The notes: generated by a model from the sequence alone, not told the origin. DNA of 64,000 nucleotides from Modestobacter marinus (GCF_019799945.1 NZ_JABGCH010000023.1:1-64000), one strand, 5' to 3'. Counted from the stretch's first letter, positions 1-8,386 are shown. Made by a program: numbers and translations.

Positions 1-484
1 AGCAGCCACGCCCCGCCCGCCGGCCGGGAGTCGGTGATCGTCAGCCCGCCGCCGGGCTCGGCGCCGACCTGCGCGCCGGCGTCGCTGCGGCGTTCGCGCT
101 CGTGCACCGGGGTCCGTCGTCGTTCGAACCGGCACGTCAACAGGTATACGGAACGGCGGCGAACCGCCGTGAACGCGATCATGACGGCCTGGCAGGGTGG
201 GGGCCCGGTTCGAGGCGACCTCCACTCGCCAGGCGTGGAGGAGGGGAGGCCGTGGTCGAAGTCGGCGATCTCTCCGTTGGTCCCAGACAAGAGACGCGGC
301 GGGGTGATCCCTTCGGTCCCGACACCCGCTCTGATTGAGTCAGCCAGACTGCACCAAGGGCGGCTGTGGTCGCATGCTTGCCGCTCTGATTTGACGCTCC
401 CCGTTGAGGGAAAAACGCTTCCGAAAGGCCCGATTCGGGTGAAGTTGGACGCTCGTCCGAGCAGACCCTTGAAAATGTGTTGAT
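1..484. other. no supportable gene
   Basis: The stretch before the IS1380 element holds only short overlapping reading frames with no recognisable domain. The first ~120 bases read on the minus strand could be the edge of a gene running off the window, but too little is present to name it. Confidence 0.4.
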
Positions 485-653
485 TAGCCCCGATCTTTCG
501 TGTTCGTGCTGAGGTCGGTCATCGAGCGGGTGCTTGACCGCCGTGGCGGTGATTCTGGGTTCGGGGTGTGACAGATCGCCCCCTGTCCTCGGGGTGGTCG
601 CCGGGTTCCACTGGCCCGGGTCGGTGAGGGTTGTCGGGACGGGGGGTGGCCGG

Positions 654-2060
654 TCAACCGGGCGCGGCCCGGGCGTCGAGCCGGCGAAGGCCGTCGAGGG
701 CGAGGGCGGTGAACGGCGCTGAGGCGGCCAGGTGCAGCAGGCGTCGGCGGCCGGTGGCGGCGAGGCGTCCGGCGATCGAGAGCAGCCGCAGCCGGAGCCG
801 TTTGGGCTCCCAGCGGCGGGCCGGGTGCTCGGTCAGCGCCAGGGTCTGCATCCAGGCGAGCAGGTCGCCGGCCAGGGCGACGATGGCGCACCAGATCTGG
901 TTCTGCGCGAAGTCGTGCAGCGGCAGGTTGGCCAGGCCGGTGTCCTTGGCGGCGCGGATGCGGTCCTCGGCGCGGGCGCGGCGGCGGTGCCGCAGCTCCA
1001 GGTCGGCCAGCTGCCCGCGGGTGCTGTTGGTGACGAAGGCGGTGATGCGGTGCCCGTCGAGGTCGGTGATCCGCAGCTGGGCGCCGGGGTGCGGGCGTTC
1101 CTTGCGCACGATCAGCCGCATCCCGGCCGGCCAGCCGGTGAGGTCAAACATGCCGGTCAGCTCGGCGACCCAGGCGCTGGGGCGGACCTGCCCGTCGGCG
1201 TCGTAGGCGGGCGTCCACGCCTGGTCCGGCACCGCTGCCAGGGTCTGTTGAATCGAGGTCAGGTCACCGGGCAGGGTGAAACCGACCGAGTAGGCCAGTC
1301 GCCGGCGGGTCAGCCACTCGATCAGCCCGTGCGTGCCGCCGGCGCCGTCGACCCGAACGAGCACGTTCTTGCCCGGCCGCCGGGTCCCGTCGTAGCCGGG
1401 GAGCTGGGCCAGCGCCTCGCCGATGACCGTGCGGTGGTCAGCGACGGTGTTCGAGCCGGCGTTGCCCGCGCGCAGCAGCACCGAGAGGGGTTCGCCGGTG
1501 CCCTCGGCGCAGTGGTCGACGAAGGCCCACAGCGGATAGAAGCCGAACCCGCGCTTGAACGTCGGCGCCGCGGACTCCTTCTCCGAGTGTGCGGTCACCA
1601 GCGTGGCGTCCACGTCGATGACCAGCGGCGTGACCGCGTTCCGGCCGTGATCGGGGGCCTGGTCGCCGGCCAGCACCCAGGCCCGGCCTCGCGCCGCGGC
1701 CCGGGCGGCATGGATTGCGGCCAGCGCCACCGTCGAGTCCGCGGCGAGGGCGTCGATGCACCGGGACACCGTCGGATCGGAGGCCACCGGACCGAACACC
1801 TGCGGATGGGCCCGCAGCTGCGCGACGTCCGCCAGGCAGTCCCCGCCGACCGCGAGGCTGATCGCCAGATCCAGCACGATCTTGCCCGGATCGTGGCGAG
1901 CCAACGGCTTGCGCCACGGAGCCAGCGCGGTGCTCAACGCGGCATCCACCCCGACTGTCATGGCGGTGCGCGTGAGCAGCACCCCACCCGCTCCGGAGAC
2001 CACTTTGCGGCCGGCCCCGTCGACCGCCAGACGCGGGTATTGCCCGCTACTCTTCTTCAC
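654..2060 (-). CDS. IS1380-family transposase
   Basis: This is a full-length transposase of about 468 residues that would catalyse cut-and-paste movement of the surrounding element. Family hallmarks are visible: an N-terminal block with LAPWRKPLARHDPGKIVLDL, the phrase GGDCLADVAQLRAHP, then FGPVASDPTVSRCIDALA, and the first DDE-region acidic cluster IDVDATLVTAHSEKE followed by KRGFGFYPLWAFVDH. The GTG at 2060 (protein starting VKKSSGQYPRL) is chosen because actinobacterial IS1380 transposases typically begin with a similar sequence; the frame is open upstream to 2129, but that part lies in the leader hairpin. No frameshift or stop interrupts the gene. Confidence 0.9.
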   Translation of the reverse strand: MKKSSGQYPRLAVDGAGRKVVSGAGGVLLTRTAMTVGVDAALSTALAPWRKPLARHDPGKIVLDLAISLAVGGDCLADVAQLRAHPQVFGPVASDPTVSRCIDALAADSTVALAAIHAARAAARGRAWVLAGDQAPDHGRNAVTPLVIDVDATLVTAHSEKESAAPTFKRGFGFYPLWAFVDHCAEGTGEPLSVLLRAGNAGSNTVADHRTVIGEALAQLPGYDGTRRPGKNVLVRVDGAGGTHGLIEWLTRRRLAYSVGFTLPGDLTSIQQTLAAVPDQAWTPAYDADGQVRPSAWVAELTGMFDLTGWPAGMRLIVRKERPHPGAQLRITDLDGHRITAFVTNSTRGQLADLELRHRRRARAEDRIRAAKDTGLANLPLHDFAQNQIWCAIVALAGDLLAWMQTLALTEHPARRWEPKRLRLRLLSIAGRLAATGRRRLLHLAASAPFTALALDGLRRLDARAAPG

Positions 2061-2063
2061 CAG

Positions 2064-2133
2064 AAAGGTGCCTCCTGGCCCGCGCGGATATTGCCCTCGA
2101 CAAGCAACATCCTTGCAGGTCAGAGGCACCTTT
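2064..2133 (-). promoter_or_regulatory. inverted-repeat leader of IS1380 transposase
   Basis: A perfect 11-bp inverted repeat (AAAGGTGCCTC at 2064-2074 and its complement at 2123-2133) encloses about 48 nt immediately upstream of the GTG start. In the mRNA the start-proximal arm would be sequestered in a long-range hairpin, which could limit transposase translation or block read-through from outside promoters. The repeat is seen; the function is inferred. Confidence 0.5.
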
Positions 2134-2367
2134 CGTGCTCTCCGACGAGCGGCCAGCTCACGCGCGGTGAAAGCCCCGGGTTAGTAGTAACCGTGGTGAG
2201 CGGGTCCCGCAGCTTGGGTCGCGCGGCCGGGTCGGTTGGGCTCCGGACAGTCTGCTGGGGTGGACACGGCTCTTGACCGACGTCGGTCCACCCGCGGAGG
2301 ACGAGCACCCCATGGCGGCTCTTGGGTGACGCTGCCATGGGCCCCGACCAACCCGACGGAACGACCG

Positions 2368-2735
2368 TCAGGTCGGGTGGGCTCCCGCTACGACGGACTC
2401 GACGCGGGTCTCGTTGACCGGCTCGCCGCAGGTGTCGCACACCCAGGACGCCGTGATGCGGTGGTCGTGGTGGTACAGCTCGACGGGCGGAGTGTCGGCG
2501 ACCCACCGGTCGCCCCACTGCATGAGGGCCTGGAGGACGGGCAGGAGATCGCGGCCGGCCGGGGTGAGGTGGTAGCCGGCGCGCGGCGGTGCCTGGCTGT
2601 ACTGCCGCCGCTCGAGAACGCCGCCTCCACGAGCGCGCTCAGGCGTGCGCTGAGCCGCTCCCGCGGTGCGCCGGTTCCACGAAGGATGTCACTGAACCGG
2701 TGGTTGCCCAGCGACACCTCGCGGACCACCAGCCT
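2368..2735 (-). pseudogene. HxlR-family regulator, 5'-truncated and frameshifted
   Basis: The first part (about 2735-2625) encodes VREVSLGNHRFSDILRGTG followed by ERLSARLSALVEA, the helix-turn-helix core of HxlR-type repressors. A single-base loss in GAGGCGGCGTT (expected GAG GCG GGC GTT) shifts the frame. The downstream frame then reads VLERRQYSQAPPRAGYHLTP, continues with GRDLLPVLQALMQWGDRW, and ends in a CDTCGEPV zinc-ribbon-like tail at 2368. The N-terminal ~40 residues are missing: at about 2736 the sequence switches to an alcohol dehydrogenase fragment on the opposite strand. Non-functional unless the indel is a sequencing error, and even then truncated. Confidence 0.7.
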
Positions 2736-2738
2736 GGC

Positions 2739-3058
2739 GATGGCCGGATCGGTACGTTCGCGGAACGCATCGCCGTCGCCGAGGCCGATCTCGCGCTGAA
2801 ACCGTCACTGCTCTCCGCCGTGGAGGCGGTGTCGCTGCCACTGGTGGCGCTGACCGCCTGGCAGGTGCTGGTGGAACGCGGCCACGTGCAGGCTGGGCAG
2901 GTGCGGGATCGATTGCGATCCAGCTCGCCAAGCACCTGGGCGCGAGCGTGGCGACCACCGTCAGCGCGGCCAACGCGGACTTCGTCCGGTCACTCGGTGC
3001 CGACACGGTCATCGACTCCCGCACCCAGGACTTCGAGCTCCTCACCGGCTACGACCTA
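2739..3058 (+). pseudogene. zinc-type alcohol dehydrogenase / quinone oxidoreductase, middle piece
   Basis: The piece encodes GTFAERIAVAEADLALKPS and LPLVALTAWQVLVERGHVQ, then in another frame GSIAIQLAKHLGASV and SLGADTVIDSRTQDFELLTG. These are the middle of an NADP-dependent MDR-superfamily oxidoreductase. Between GHVQAGQV and GSIAIQLAK the glycine-rich cofactor loop is lost by a small deletion. The piece lies on the plus strand, while the N-terminal and C-terminal pieces of what appears to be the same gene lie on the minus strand 0.8-1.6 kb away. Confidence 0.65.
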
Positions 3059-3182
3059 GGGCCGCAACCTCGGTGAGCTGGCCGCCGTCGGCGTTTGAGC
3101 AGGAACTCGTAGCTCACGCCGAGCTTCCTGGCCTGGCGCCGGATGCTGCCGCTCATGCCCCCGATCGCGAGCCGCAGCAGCG
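3059..3182 (-). pseudogene. alcohol dehydrogenase, displaced C-terminal segment
   Basis: Reading the minus strand gives LLRLAIGGMSGSIRRQARKL, GVSYEFLLK and, after a one-base shift, ADGGQLTEVAAL. In complete MDR oxidoreductases of this group the segment falls between the PDPAFAR and RPVVGEMFPFDR segments, which are found side by side at 3857-4095. So this ~40-residue block has been moved out of its parent gene. Confidence 0.55.
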
Positions 3183-3188
3183 GGTCAG

Positions 3189-3296
3189 GCCGCGGCGGCG
3201 ATCGCCCTGAGGTAGTCCAGGCCGGTCATGTCCGGCAGCTTGGCGAGCCCCTCGGCTGGATCCTGCCCGCGGACTACGGTCCTCCTGACTGGCCAG
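3189..3296 (-). pseudogene. PaaI-type thioesterase, N-terminal piece
   Basis: The minus strand reads RRTVVRGQDPAEGLAKLPDM then TGLDYLRAIAAA before a stop. This is the usual N-terminal lead-in of hotdog-fold PaaI thioesterases (MxGLEYLRAI.GELPPPPIA). The matching continuation (PIASHMRMEL and HFNPIGAVHGG) is on the opposite strand at 4102-4243. The piece begins directly after the stop codon of the intact thioesterase gene. Confidence 0.6.
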
Positions 3297-3297
3297 G

Positions 3298-3765
3298 TCA
3301 GGCCTTCTTCCCGTCGTCCTGCCGAGACGGCTGCGTCCCAGTTGCTGCCGGAAGAGGCACGTTCTGCAGCCGCACCTGACCACGAGCCAGTGCCTTGCCG
3401 GTTCCGTCGTCGGTGATCACGACCTGCCACAGCTGCTGCGTGCGCCCCTGATGCAGGGGTTGGGCCAGCACCGCCGCGCGGCATTCGGTGGCCGAGCGGA
3501 GGAAGTCGGTGGCGTTGTGCACCCCGACGGCGAACTGCCCGTGGCCCGCCACCGCGGAGCTGGCCCCGATGCTGGCGGCGCTCTCGACGATCGTGGTGTA
3601 GACGCCGCCGTGCACCACGCCCCAGGGCGTGTGGTGGTCCGGACCGAGATCCACGTGACCTCGCACGACGGTGCCGGTCACTTCCTCGACGACGAAGCCG
3701 GACAAGGCCACGAAGCGGCTGGCGGTGTCGAGCGACGCGCCGGGCAGGGATGGTGTTGCTGTCAT
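3298..3765 (-). CDS. PaaI-family hotdog thioesterase
   Basis: This 155-residue protein has a single hotdog domain and would hydrolyse acyl- or aryl-CoA thioesters in the cytoplasm. The signature GVVHGGVYTTIVESAASIGA holds the HGG turn and the catalytic acidic residue on the long helix; VGVHNATDFLRS follows. Length matches the family. The ATG at 3765 has an AGGAG ribosome site 9 nt upstream. It is the only intact gene inside a patch of rearranged fragments; an alcohol dehydrogenase C-terminal piece ends 92 nt upstream on the same strand, suggesting they once formed an operon. The substrate cannot be told from sequence. Confidence 0.85.
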   Translation of the reverse strand: MTATPSLPGASLDTASRFVALSGFVVEEVTGTVVRGHVDLGPDHHTPWGVVHGGVYTTIVESAASIGASSAVAGHGQFAVGVHNATDFLRSATECRAAVLAQPLHQGRTQQLWQVVITDDGTGKALARGQVRLQNVPLPAATGTQPSRQDDGKKA

Positions 3766-3856
3766 TTCGGATGCTCTCCTCGCGAGATCGACAGAAGTGG
3801 GGCTGGTGGACCGGCCGGCGGCCGGCGAGGGCACGGGACCAGTGGGGGAGGGGAGG

Positions 3857-4095
3857 TCACGTGCCGGTGACGACGACCTTTCCGCGGCGGCCGCCCGACG
3901 TCTGCGCCTGCACGGCTTGCGGGGTCCGGTCGAAGGGGAACATCTCGCCGACGACGGGGCGCAGGAGGCCGTCGGCGACGAGGCCTTGCGGGCGAAGGCC
4001 GGGTCCGGTGGACCGGCGATCCCGATGGCCTTGCCACCGGGGCGCAGCACGCGCAGGGACTTCTCGAGGTTGTCCCCGCCGACGCTGTCGAGCAC
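3857..4095 (-). pseudogene. alcohol dehydrogenase, C-terminal pieces joined with a gap
   Basis: The piece reads LDSVGGDNLEKSLRVLRPGG and KAIGIAGPPDPAFARK, then jumps at about 3988 to VADGLLRPVVGEMFPFDRT and ends KGKVVV-like (RGKVVVTGT) at a TGA. The ~40 residues expected between PDPAFAR and RPVVG are instead found at 3059-3182. The family assignment is well supported; the rearrangement is read directly. Confidence 0.65.
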
Positions 4096-4101
4096 CAGGG
4101 G

Positions 4102-4243
4102 AACTCCCCGGCGCTCCGATCGCCAGCCACATGCGCATGGAACTCGTCCAGGTCGACCACGGCAGCGTCACCTTCACCTGCCACCCCGAGCCGTCCCACT
4201 TCAACCCGATCGGCGCCGTGCACGGGGGTCTGGTCTGCCTGTT
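4102..4243 (+). pseudogene. PaaI-type thioesterase, middle piece
   Basis: The plus strand encodes PIASHMRMELVQVDHGSVTF then EPSHFNPIGAVHGGLVC, the strand and HGG-turn region of a second PaaI thioesterase. It stops abruptly at a junction with the alcohol dehydrogenase N-terminal piece. Its N-terminal partner is at 3189-3296 in opposite orientation. Confidence 0.6.
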
Positions 4244-4389
4244 CATCCCATCGACGGGATTCACACTCGCGGCGTGCACCTAGACGAGGACTTCGCCCAT
4301 GCCGGGTTCGGGAACCTCGACGGTGACGGACTTGAGCACCTCGGTCCGCCGAGTTCATCCTGGCTGATGGCGTGCATCGTGTTGTTCAT
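4241..4389 (-). pseudogene. alcohol dehydrogenase, N-terminal piece with start and RBS
   Basis: The start ATG at 4389 has an AAGGAG site. The piece reads MNNTMHAISQDELGGP, then after a one-base loss EVLKSVTVEVPEPGMGEVLV, an in-frame TAG, and VHAASVNPVDGMNRQT. This is the N-terminal strand-loop region of an MDR oxidoreductase. It ends where the thioesterase piece begins. Frameshift, stop and truncation make it non-functional. Confidence 0.65.
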
Positions 4390-4440
4390 GTCTTCTCCTT
4401 ACTCGGAAATGACGGTGAGGAAGGTTCGGATGCCGCCCTC

Positions 4441-4830
4441 TCAGCGCTGGGCCAGTTGAAGCTCACCGCGACCGAAGGAGAAGTTCTCCTTTAGGACCGG
4501 CACCAGTGCGATGAACACGTCATCGGCGCTGATGCCCAATGCGTCGACGGTGTTGTCGCAGATGGCCCGGGCCACGGCGCGCTTGTCGGCCAGTGGTCGT
4601 TCCGCGGTGAAGAGAACGGTGATGATCACGGCATTCTCGCTGCGGTTCATACCCATATACGAAGGGTCGAGGAACAGTGAACCAGGCGATTGATCGGAGA
4701 TGATGACGAACTGGTCCTCGCGGGGAATTCCCAGAGCCTCGTGGAGAGCTCGGGGCAGTGCCGAACCTAGTGCCTGCTTCTGTAGACGTGAGAATCGGTC
4801 AGCGGGGATGTGCGCATTGAATACAGGCAT
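4441..4830 (-). CDS. tautomerase-superfamily protein
   Basis: This 129-residue cytoplasmic protein starts MPVFNAHIPADRF, so Pro becomes the N-terminal catalytic base after Met removal, as in 4-oxalocrotonate tautomerase/MIF relatives. Further family features are REDQFVIISDQSPGSLFLDP and SENAVIITVLFTAERPLADK, with a C-terminal helix and tail. Length fits the long-chain tautomerases. The start is fixed by the catalytic proline. Such genes often sit with HxlR regulators and oxidoreductases, matching the debris beside it. The substrate is unknown. Confidence 0.85.
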   Translation of the reverse strand: MPVFNAHIPADRFSRLQKQALGSALPRALHEALGIPREDQFVIISDQSPGSLFLDPSYMGMNRSENAVIITVLFTAERPLADKRAVARAICDNTVDALGISADDVFIALVPVLKENFSFGRGELQLAQR

Positions 4831-4891
4831 GGTTCGGCCTTTCGTTGGAAGTAATCCAGCACGCCACCACTCATGCGGAGAATTCGGAGTT

Positions 4892-4995
4892 TCAGGTCGT
4901 TTCGAGCGGGAAGACCAGCAGGGAGCCGGAGGCTGTGGCCACGGTCTTGCCGTCTTTGTCGACGACCTCGCCTTCGGCCGCCGCAAGGCGAAGGG
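4892..4995 (-). pseudogene. thioesterase C-terminal remnant
   Basis: The minus strand reads ALRLAAAEGEVVDKDGKTVA then TASGSLLVFPLETT and a stop. This resembles the last two beta strands of PaaI-type thioesterases. It may be the missing tail of the broken thioesterase nearby; this link is inference. Confidence 0.35.
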
Positions 4996-5004
4996 CATCA
5001 AACT

Positions 5005-5185
5005 CGGTGGTCCCGGGTCGCTCCCCGAGGACGTGGCCCAGCGCATCAGCGAACTGCGCCAGGGCGGCGCGACGCTTACCGGCATCGCCGACCGGCTCCA
5101 TGAGGAGGGAGTGCCTACCGCCAGGGAAGGCGCGCGCTGGTACCCGGCCACCGTCCGGGCCGTACTGAACCGTCAGCCTGCGTGA
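5005..5185 (+). pseudogene. serine-recombinase C-terminal remnant
   Basis: The plus strand reads LPEDVAQRISELRQGGATLT, then GIADRLHEEGVPTAREGARW and YPATVRAVL before a stop. This is the helix-turn-helix end typical of resolvases/recombinases (GxTLxAIAxxLxxxGVPTxxG..W.xxTVRxxL). The catalytic N-terminal domain is absent. It marks past mobile-DNA activity at the edge of the scrambled patch. Confidence 0.55.
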
Positions 5186-5274
5186 ACCCGGCAGGGGCTT
5201 GAGCGACTCGCTCTGGCTCCGAGGCCGGCTCCGCGAACGACAACGCGGTGGCCGGCCTCGGTCGTGTGTGGAGG

Positions 5275-6333
5275 TCATCTGAGGCGCTGGCTCCCTGGGG
5301 TGGAGTGATCGGCAAGCGGGACGCGCGGTCTCGCCGCCGGACCGCGGTACGTGCGGCGGTAGGTCAGGGGCGACACCCCGATCGACGCCCGGAGCTGCCC
5401 CCGGAGCGAGGCCGCCGTCCCGAAACCGGCGTCGGCGGCCACCCGGTCCACCGGGTGGTCGGTGGACTCCAGTAGCTGCCGCGCCAGGGCGAGTCGCTGG
5501 GCCGCGAGCCACTGCTGCGGCGAGGTCCCGGTCTCCTCGCGGAAGCGGCGGGTGAACGTCCGGACGCTCATCCGGGCGTGGCCGGCCAGCTCGGCGAGGG
5601 AGAGCGGCTCGCCGAGCCGCTCGACGGCCCAGGCCCGGGTGGCGGCCGTGCCGCTGTCGCCGTCCGCGGGCACCGGGCGCTCCACGAACTGCGACTGCCC
5701 GCCCTCCCGCCACGGGGCGACGACGCTGCGGCGGGCGACCCGGTTGGCCACCTCGGTGCCGTGGTCGCGGCGGACCAGGTGCAGCAGGAGGTCGATCCCC
5801 GCGGCGTTGCCCGCGGAGGTGAGGACGTCGCCGTCGTCGACGAACAGCACGTCCGGGTCGAGCCGGACGGCGGGGTAGAGGCGGCGGAAGCGGTCGGTGT
5901 GGAGCCAGTGGGTGGTCGCCGGCCGCGCGTCGAGGAGCCCCGCGGCGGCCAGCACGAAGGCGCCGGTGCACAGCGACACCAGCCGGGCCGAGCCGGCGGC
6001 CTGCCGGAGGAGCGTGCCGACCTCCGCCGGGAGGGTGCCCTCGGTCATGGCCGGTCCCCCGTACACCGCGGGGACCACCAGCGTCTGCGCCGTCGACACG
6101 ATCGAGGCGTCGTGCTCGGGCAGCACCGAGAAGCCACCCGAGGTCCGCACCGGGGCGCCGTCCAGCGTCGCCACCCGCACGCGGTACAGCCGCCGTCCGT
6201 CGGCGTCTACCGCGCCGCCGAGGAACCTGGAGGCCAGTCCGAGCTCGAAGGCTTGGACGTCCGGCAGCGCGAGGACGACGACCTCGTGCCGCACCGGCGT
6301 CGCGGGAGAAGTCATGGCCGGATCGTCGCACAT
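5275..6333 (-). CDS. GlxA-type AraC-family transcriptional regulator
   Basis: This ~352-residue cytosolic regulator has an N-terminal DJ-1/PfpI-like domain (about residues 14-190; VVLALPDVQAFELGLASRF, SLCTGAFVLAAAGLLDAR, ATTHWLHTDRF) and a C-terminal AraC helix-turn-helix pair (about 235-330; ARMSVRTFTRRFREETGTSP). The DJ-1 nucleophile-elbow Cys is kept in SLCTGAF. The start could be ATG 6333 or the ATG at 6315 (MTSPATP). It is divergent from the MFS gene with only about 40-70 bp between starts, so it most likely controls that transporter and itself. The ligand is unknown. Confidence 0.9.
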   Translation of the reverse strand: MCDDPAMTSPATPVRHEVVVLALPDVQAFELGLASRFLGGAVDADGRRLYRVRVATLDGAPVRTSGGFSVLPEHDASIVSTAQTLVVPAVYGGPAMTEGTLPAEVGTLLRQAAGSARLVSLCTGAFVLAAAGLLDARPATTHWLHTDRFRRLYPAVRLDPDVLFVDDGDVLTSAGNAAGIDLLLHLVRRDHGTEVANRVARRSVVAPWREGGQSQFVERPVPADGDSGTAATRAWAVERLGEPLSLAELAGHARMSVRTFTRRFREETGTSPQQWLAAQRLALARQLLESTDHPVDRVAADAGFGTAASLRGQLRASIGVSPLTYRRTYRGPAARPRVPLADHSTPGSQRLR

Positions 6334-6374
6334 GTTGGCCTGCGGGCCACTGGCCGCCGCTTTCCGGGTGGGCC

Positions 6375-7718
6375 ATGCTGTTCCGCGTGACCGCGCCCTC
6401 CCCGCCGCTCGTGCCGCAGCGCAGCCACCGCATCCACCCCGCCTGGTGGGTGGCCGCCGTGACCTTCCTGGCGCTGGTCGGCGCCGCCGCGTTCCGTGCC
6501 GTGCCCGGTGTGCTCATCGCCCCGCTGCGCGAGGAGTTCGGCTGGTCGGTCTCCACGATCTCCGCCGCGGTCGCGGTGAACATGGCGCTGTACGGGCTGA
6601 CCGCGCCGTTCGCCGCCGCGCTGATGGAGCGGTTCGGGATCCGCCGCGTCGTGATGTGCGCGCTGCTCGTCGTCGCGCTCGGCAGCGGCCTGACCGTCTT
6701 CATGACCACGAGCTGGCAGCTGGTCCTGCTGTGGGGCGTCCTGGTCGGTCTCGGCTCCGGCTCGATGGCGCTGTCGCTGGTGGCCACGGTCACCGGCCGC
6801 TGGTTCGTGGCCCGGCGCGGCCTCGTCTCGGGCATCCTCACCGCCGGTAGCGCCGCCGGGCAGCTGATCTTCCTGCCCCTGGTGGCCTTCATCGACTCCG
6901 CGTGGGGCTGGCGGGCGGCATCCCTGGGCACCACCGCCGCCGCGCTCGCCGTCCTGCCGCTCGTGGCCTGGCTGCTGCGCGACCGGCCGCGCGACCTCGG
7001 GGTGACCCCGTACGGGGGAACGGCTGCCGACGACGTCGACCCGGTGCGCACCGGTGCTGCGCGCACCGCGGTCCGCGGGCTCCTCGACGCCGCGCGCACC
7101 CGGCCGTTCTGGCTCCTGGCGGTCGGCTTCTTCATCTGCGGGATGTCGACCAACGGGCTGGTCCAGCCGCACTTCATCCCCGCCGCGCACGACCACGGCA
7201 TGCCGGTCACCACGGCCGCAGGGCTGCTCGCCCTCGTCGGCATCTTCGACATCGCCGGCACGATCCTCTCCGGCTGGCTCACCGACCGCATCGACCCGCG
7301 GGTGCTGCTGCTGGCCTACTACGGGCTGCGCGGCTTCTCGCTCTTCCTGCTGCCGCCCCTGTTCGGGCCGGACCTGCACGTCAGCATGATCGCGTTCATC
7401 GTCTTCTACGGACTGGACTGGGTGGCCACCGTGCCGCCGACGCTGGTCCTGTGCCGGGAGCACTTCGGAGCACGGGCGCCGGTCGTCTTCGGCTGGGTGT
7501 TCGCCTCGCACCAGGTCGGCTCCGCGGTGGCCGCGTTCGGCAGCGGGGTGATCCGCGACGTCACCGGCTCCTACGACCTGGCCTGGTTCCTCGCCGGCGG
7601 GCTGTGCATGGTCGCGGCGGCGGCGTCGATCGCGATCCGCCGGAACCTGCCACGGCCCACCGTGACCGCGCTGCCGACGGATCCGACCGAGGCCGCCGCC
7701 GCCCAGGCCCACGGCTGA
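6375..7718 (+). CDS. MFS transporter
   Basis: This ~447-residue inner-membrane permease has twelve predicted hydrophobic segments. Early segments include WWVAAVTFLALVGAAAFRA, the DLA-like block FGWSVSTISAAVAVNMALYG, the loop motif LMERFGIRRV and GLGSGSMALSLVATVTGRWF; a second-half loop is GWLTDRIDPRV. The pattern recalls monocarboxylate/oxalate-formate-like members, but substrate assignment is not justified. ATG 6375 or GTG 6387 are both possible starts. It is divergent from the GlxA-type regulator. Confidence 0.88.
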   Translation: MLFRVTAPSPPLVPQRSHRIHPAWWVAAVTFLALVGAAAFRAVPGVLIAPLREEFGWSVSTISAAVAVNMALYGLTAPFAAALMERFGIRRVVMCALLVVALGSGLTVFMTTSWQLVLLWGVLVGLGSGSMALSLVATVTGRWFVARRGLVSGILTAGSAAGQLIFLPLVAFIDSAWGWRAASLGTTAAALAVLPLVAWLLRDRPRDLGVTPYGGTAADDVDPVRTGAARTAVRGLLDAARTRPFWLLAVGFFICGMSTNGLVQPHFIPAAHDHGMPVTTAAGLLALVGIFDIAGTILSGWLTDRIDPRVLLLAYYGLRGFSLFLLPPLFGPDLHVSMIAFIVFYGLDWVATVPPTLVLCREHFGARAPVVFGWVFASHQVGSAVAAFGSGVIRDVTGSYDLAWFLAGGLCMVAAAASIAIRRNLPRPTVTALPTDPTEAAAAQAHG

Positions 7719-8074
7719 CCGCCGACCTGTCGCCGCATTGCGTGCCCTCCTCCGCCATTGCGGCCCCTGCGGCGCCCCGAAGCTGGCCTCCTGAATGGGC
7801 CCTCAACCGAGTTGACCCAACAGCTCCTGGGAAGCCGGCCGTGGCGCGCGGAGCCACGTTTGAACAGTTAGGGCATGCGACGACGCCAGTGGTGAACGTC
7901 GAGCCCGCGCCTCGACTGTCGCGCAGACGAGCACCGTGCGCCCGTCGGCGCGACGAACTTACGACGATTAATCAACCGTAATCTCCACTTTTGAGTCAAC
8001 GCTCGTTAACGCCAAACGCGCAGCTGAATTGCAAGTCCGTCATGTACCAATGCCCTCCAACGTCCTCGGCGCGT
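7719..8074. other. intergenic, no gene seen
   Basis: This stretch has mixed composition, with AT-richer sequence near 7960-8000 (ttaatcaaccgtaatctcc), and contains no convincing coding frame. It leads into the tRNA-like 38-mer at 8075. Confidence 0.4.
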
Positions 8075-8112
8075 TCTCGCAGGGTTATTGGTTCGAGTCC
8101 AATCGGGGAGCA
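8075..8112 (+). other. tRNA T-arm-like attachment remnant (copy 1)
   Basis: The sequence ATTGG-TTCGAGT-CCAAT (8087-8103) forms a perfect 5-bp T-stem with a 7-nt loop of the conserved TTCGANT type, followed by an acceptor-like cggggagca. No complete cloverleaf is present upstream, so it is a tRNA 3'-end fragment such as integrases leave at attachment sites. A diverged copy (31 of 38 identical, same orientation) lies at 39964-40001. Confidence 0.55.
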
Positions 8113-8386
8113 AAACCCAGGTTATCGGGCTGTAGGTCTGCAGGATGCCTCAGGAACTCCCGCTTTACCCCCATCAAACGGCGCGGCGGCGTCGACTGCA
8201 GTGTCGGTGTCGGACGGTCCAGTCGTCGGCTGTCTCGCCCACCCTTGGACATGGGCTGCGACGCTGGTCGACAGCCTGGCGCTGGGAGTGGGTGCTCCAG
8301 TTCCGCCGGCGAGGCCGTGTCGAGCTGATGTGCTCCCCGCAGTCACTGCGATGTCCTTGCACGCAGTCGCTCACTCTCGTTGCGGC

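Larger units (their letters stand above)
485..2183 (-). mobile_element. IS1380-family insertion sequence
   Basis: The element consists of one IS1380-type transposase gene with short flanks. Candidate imperfect terminal inverted repeats are 485-499 and the reverse complement of 2169-2183; they share TA.CCC.G..CTTTC (11 of 15 positions). No clear target duplication was verified, so the exact ends are tentative. The transposase frame is intact, so the copy may still be mobile. It sits just beside the scrambled gene pieces at 2.4-5.2 kb. Confidence 0.7.

Noticed and set aside
34-483. 149-codon plus-strand frame at the left edge
   Set aside because: No domain, no ribosome site, and low coding character; overlapping frames exist on both strands.
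4892-7291. 799-codon minus-strand open frame
   Set aside because: It runs antisense to the MFS gene and through the GlxA-type gene in another frame; the product is arginine/proline-rich without domains. It is a GC-rich shadow frame.
8060-8112. complete tRNA gene
   Set aside because: Only the T-arm and acceptor-like 3' end are present; no D-arm or anticodon arm could be folded upstream.
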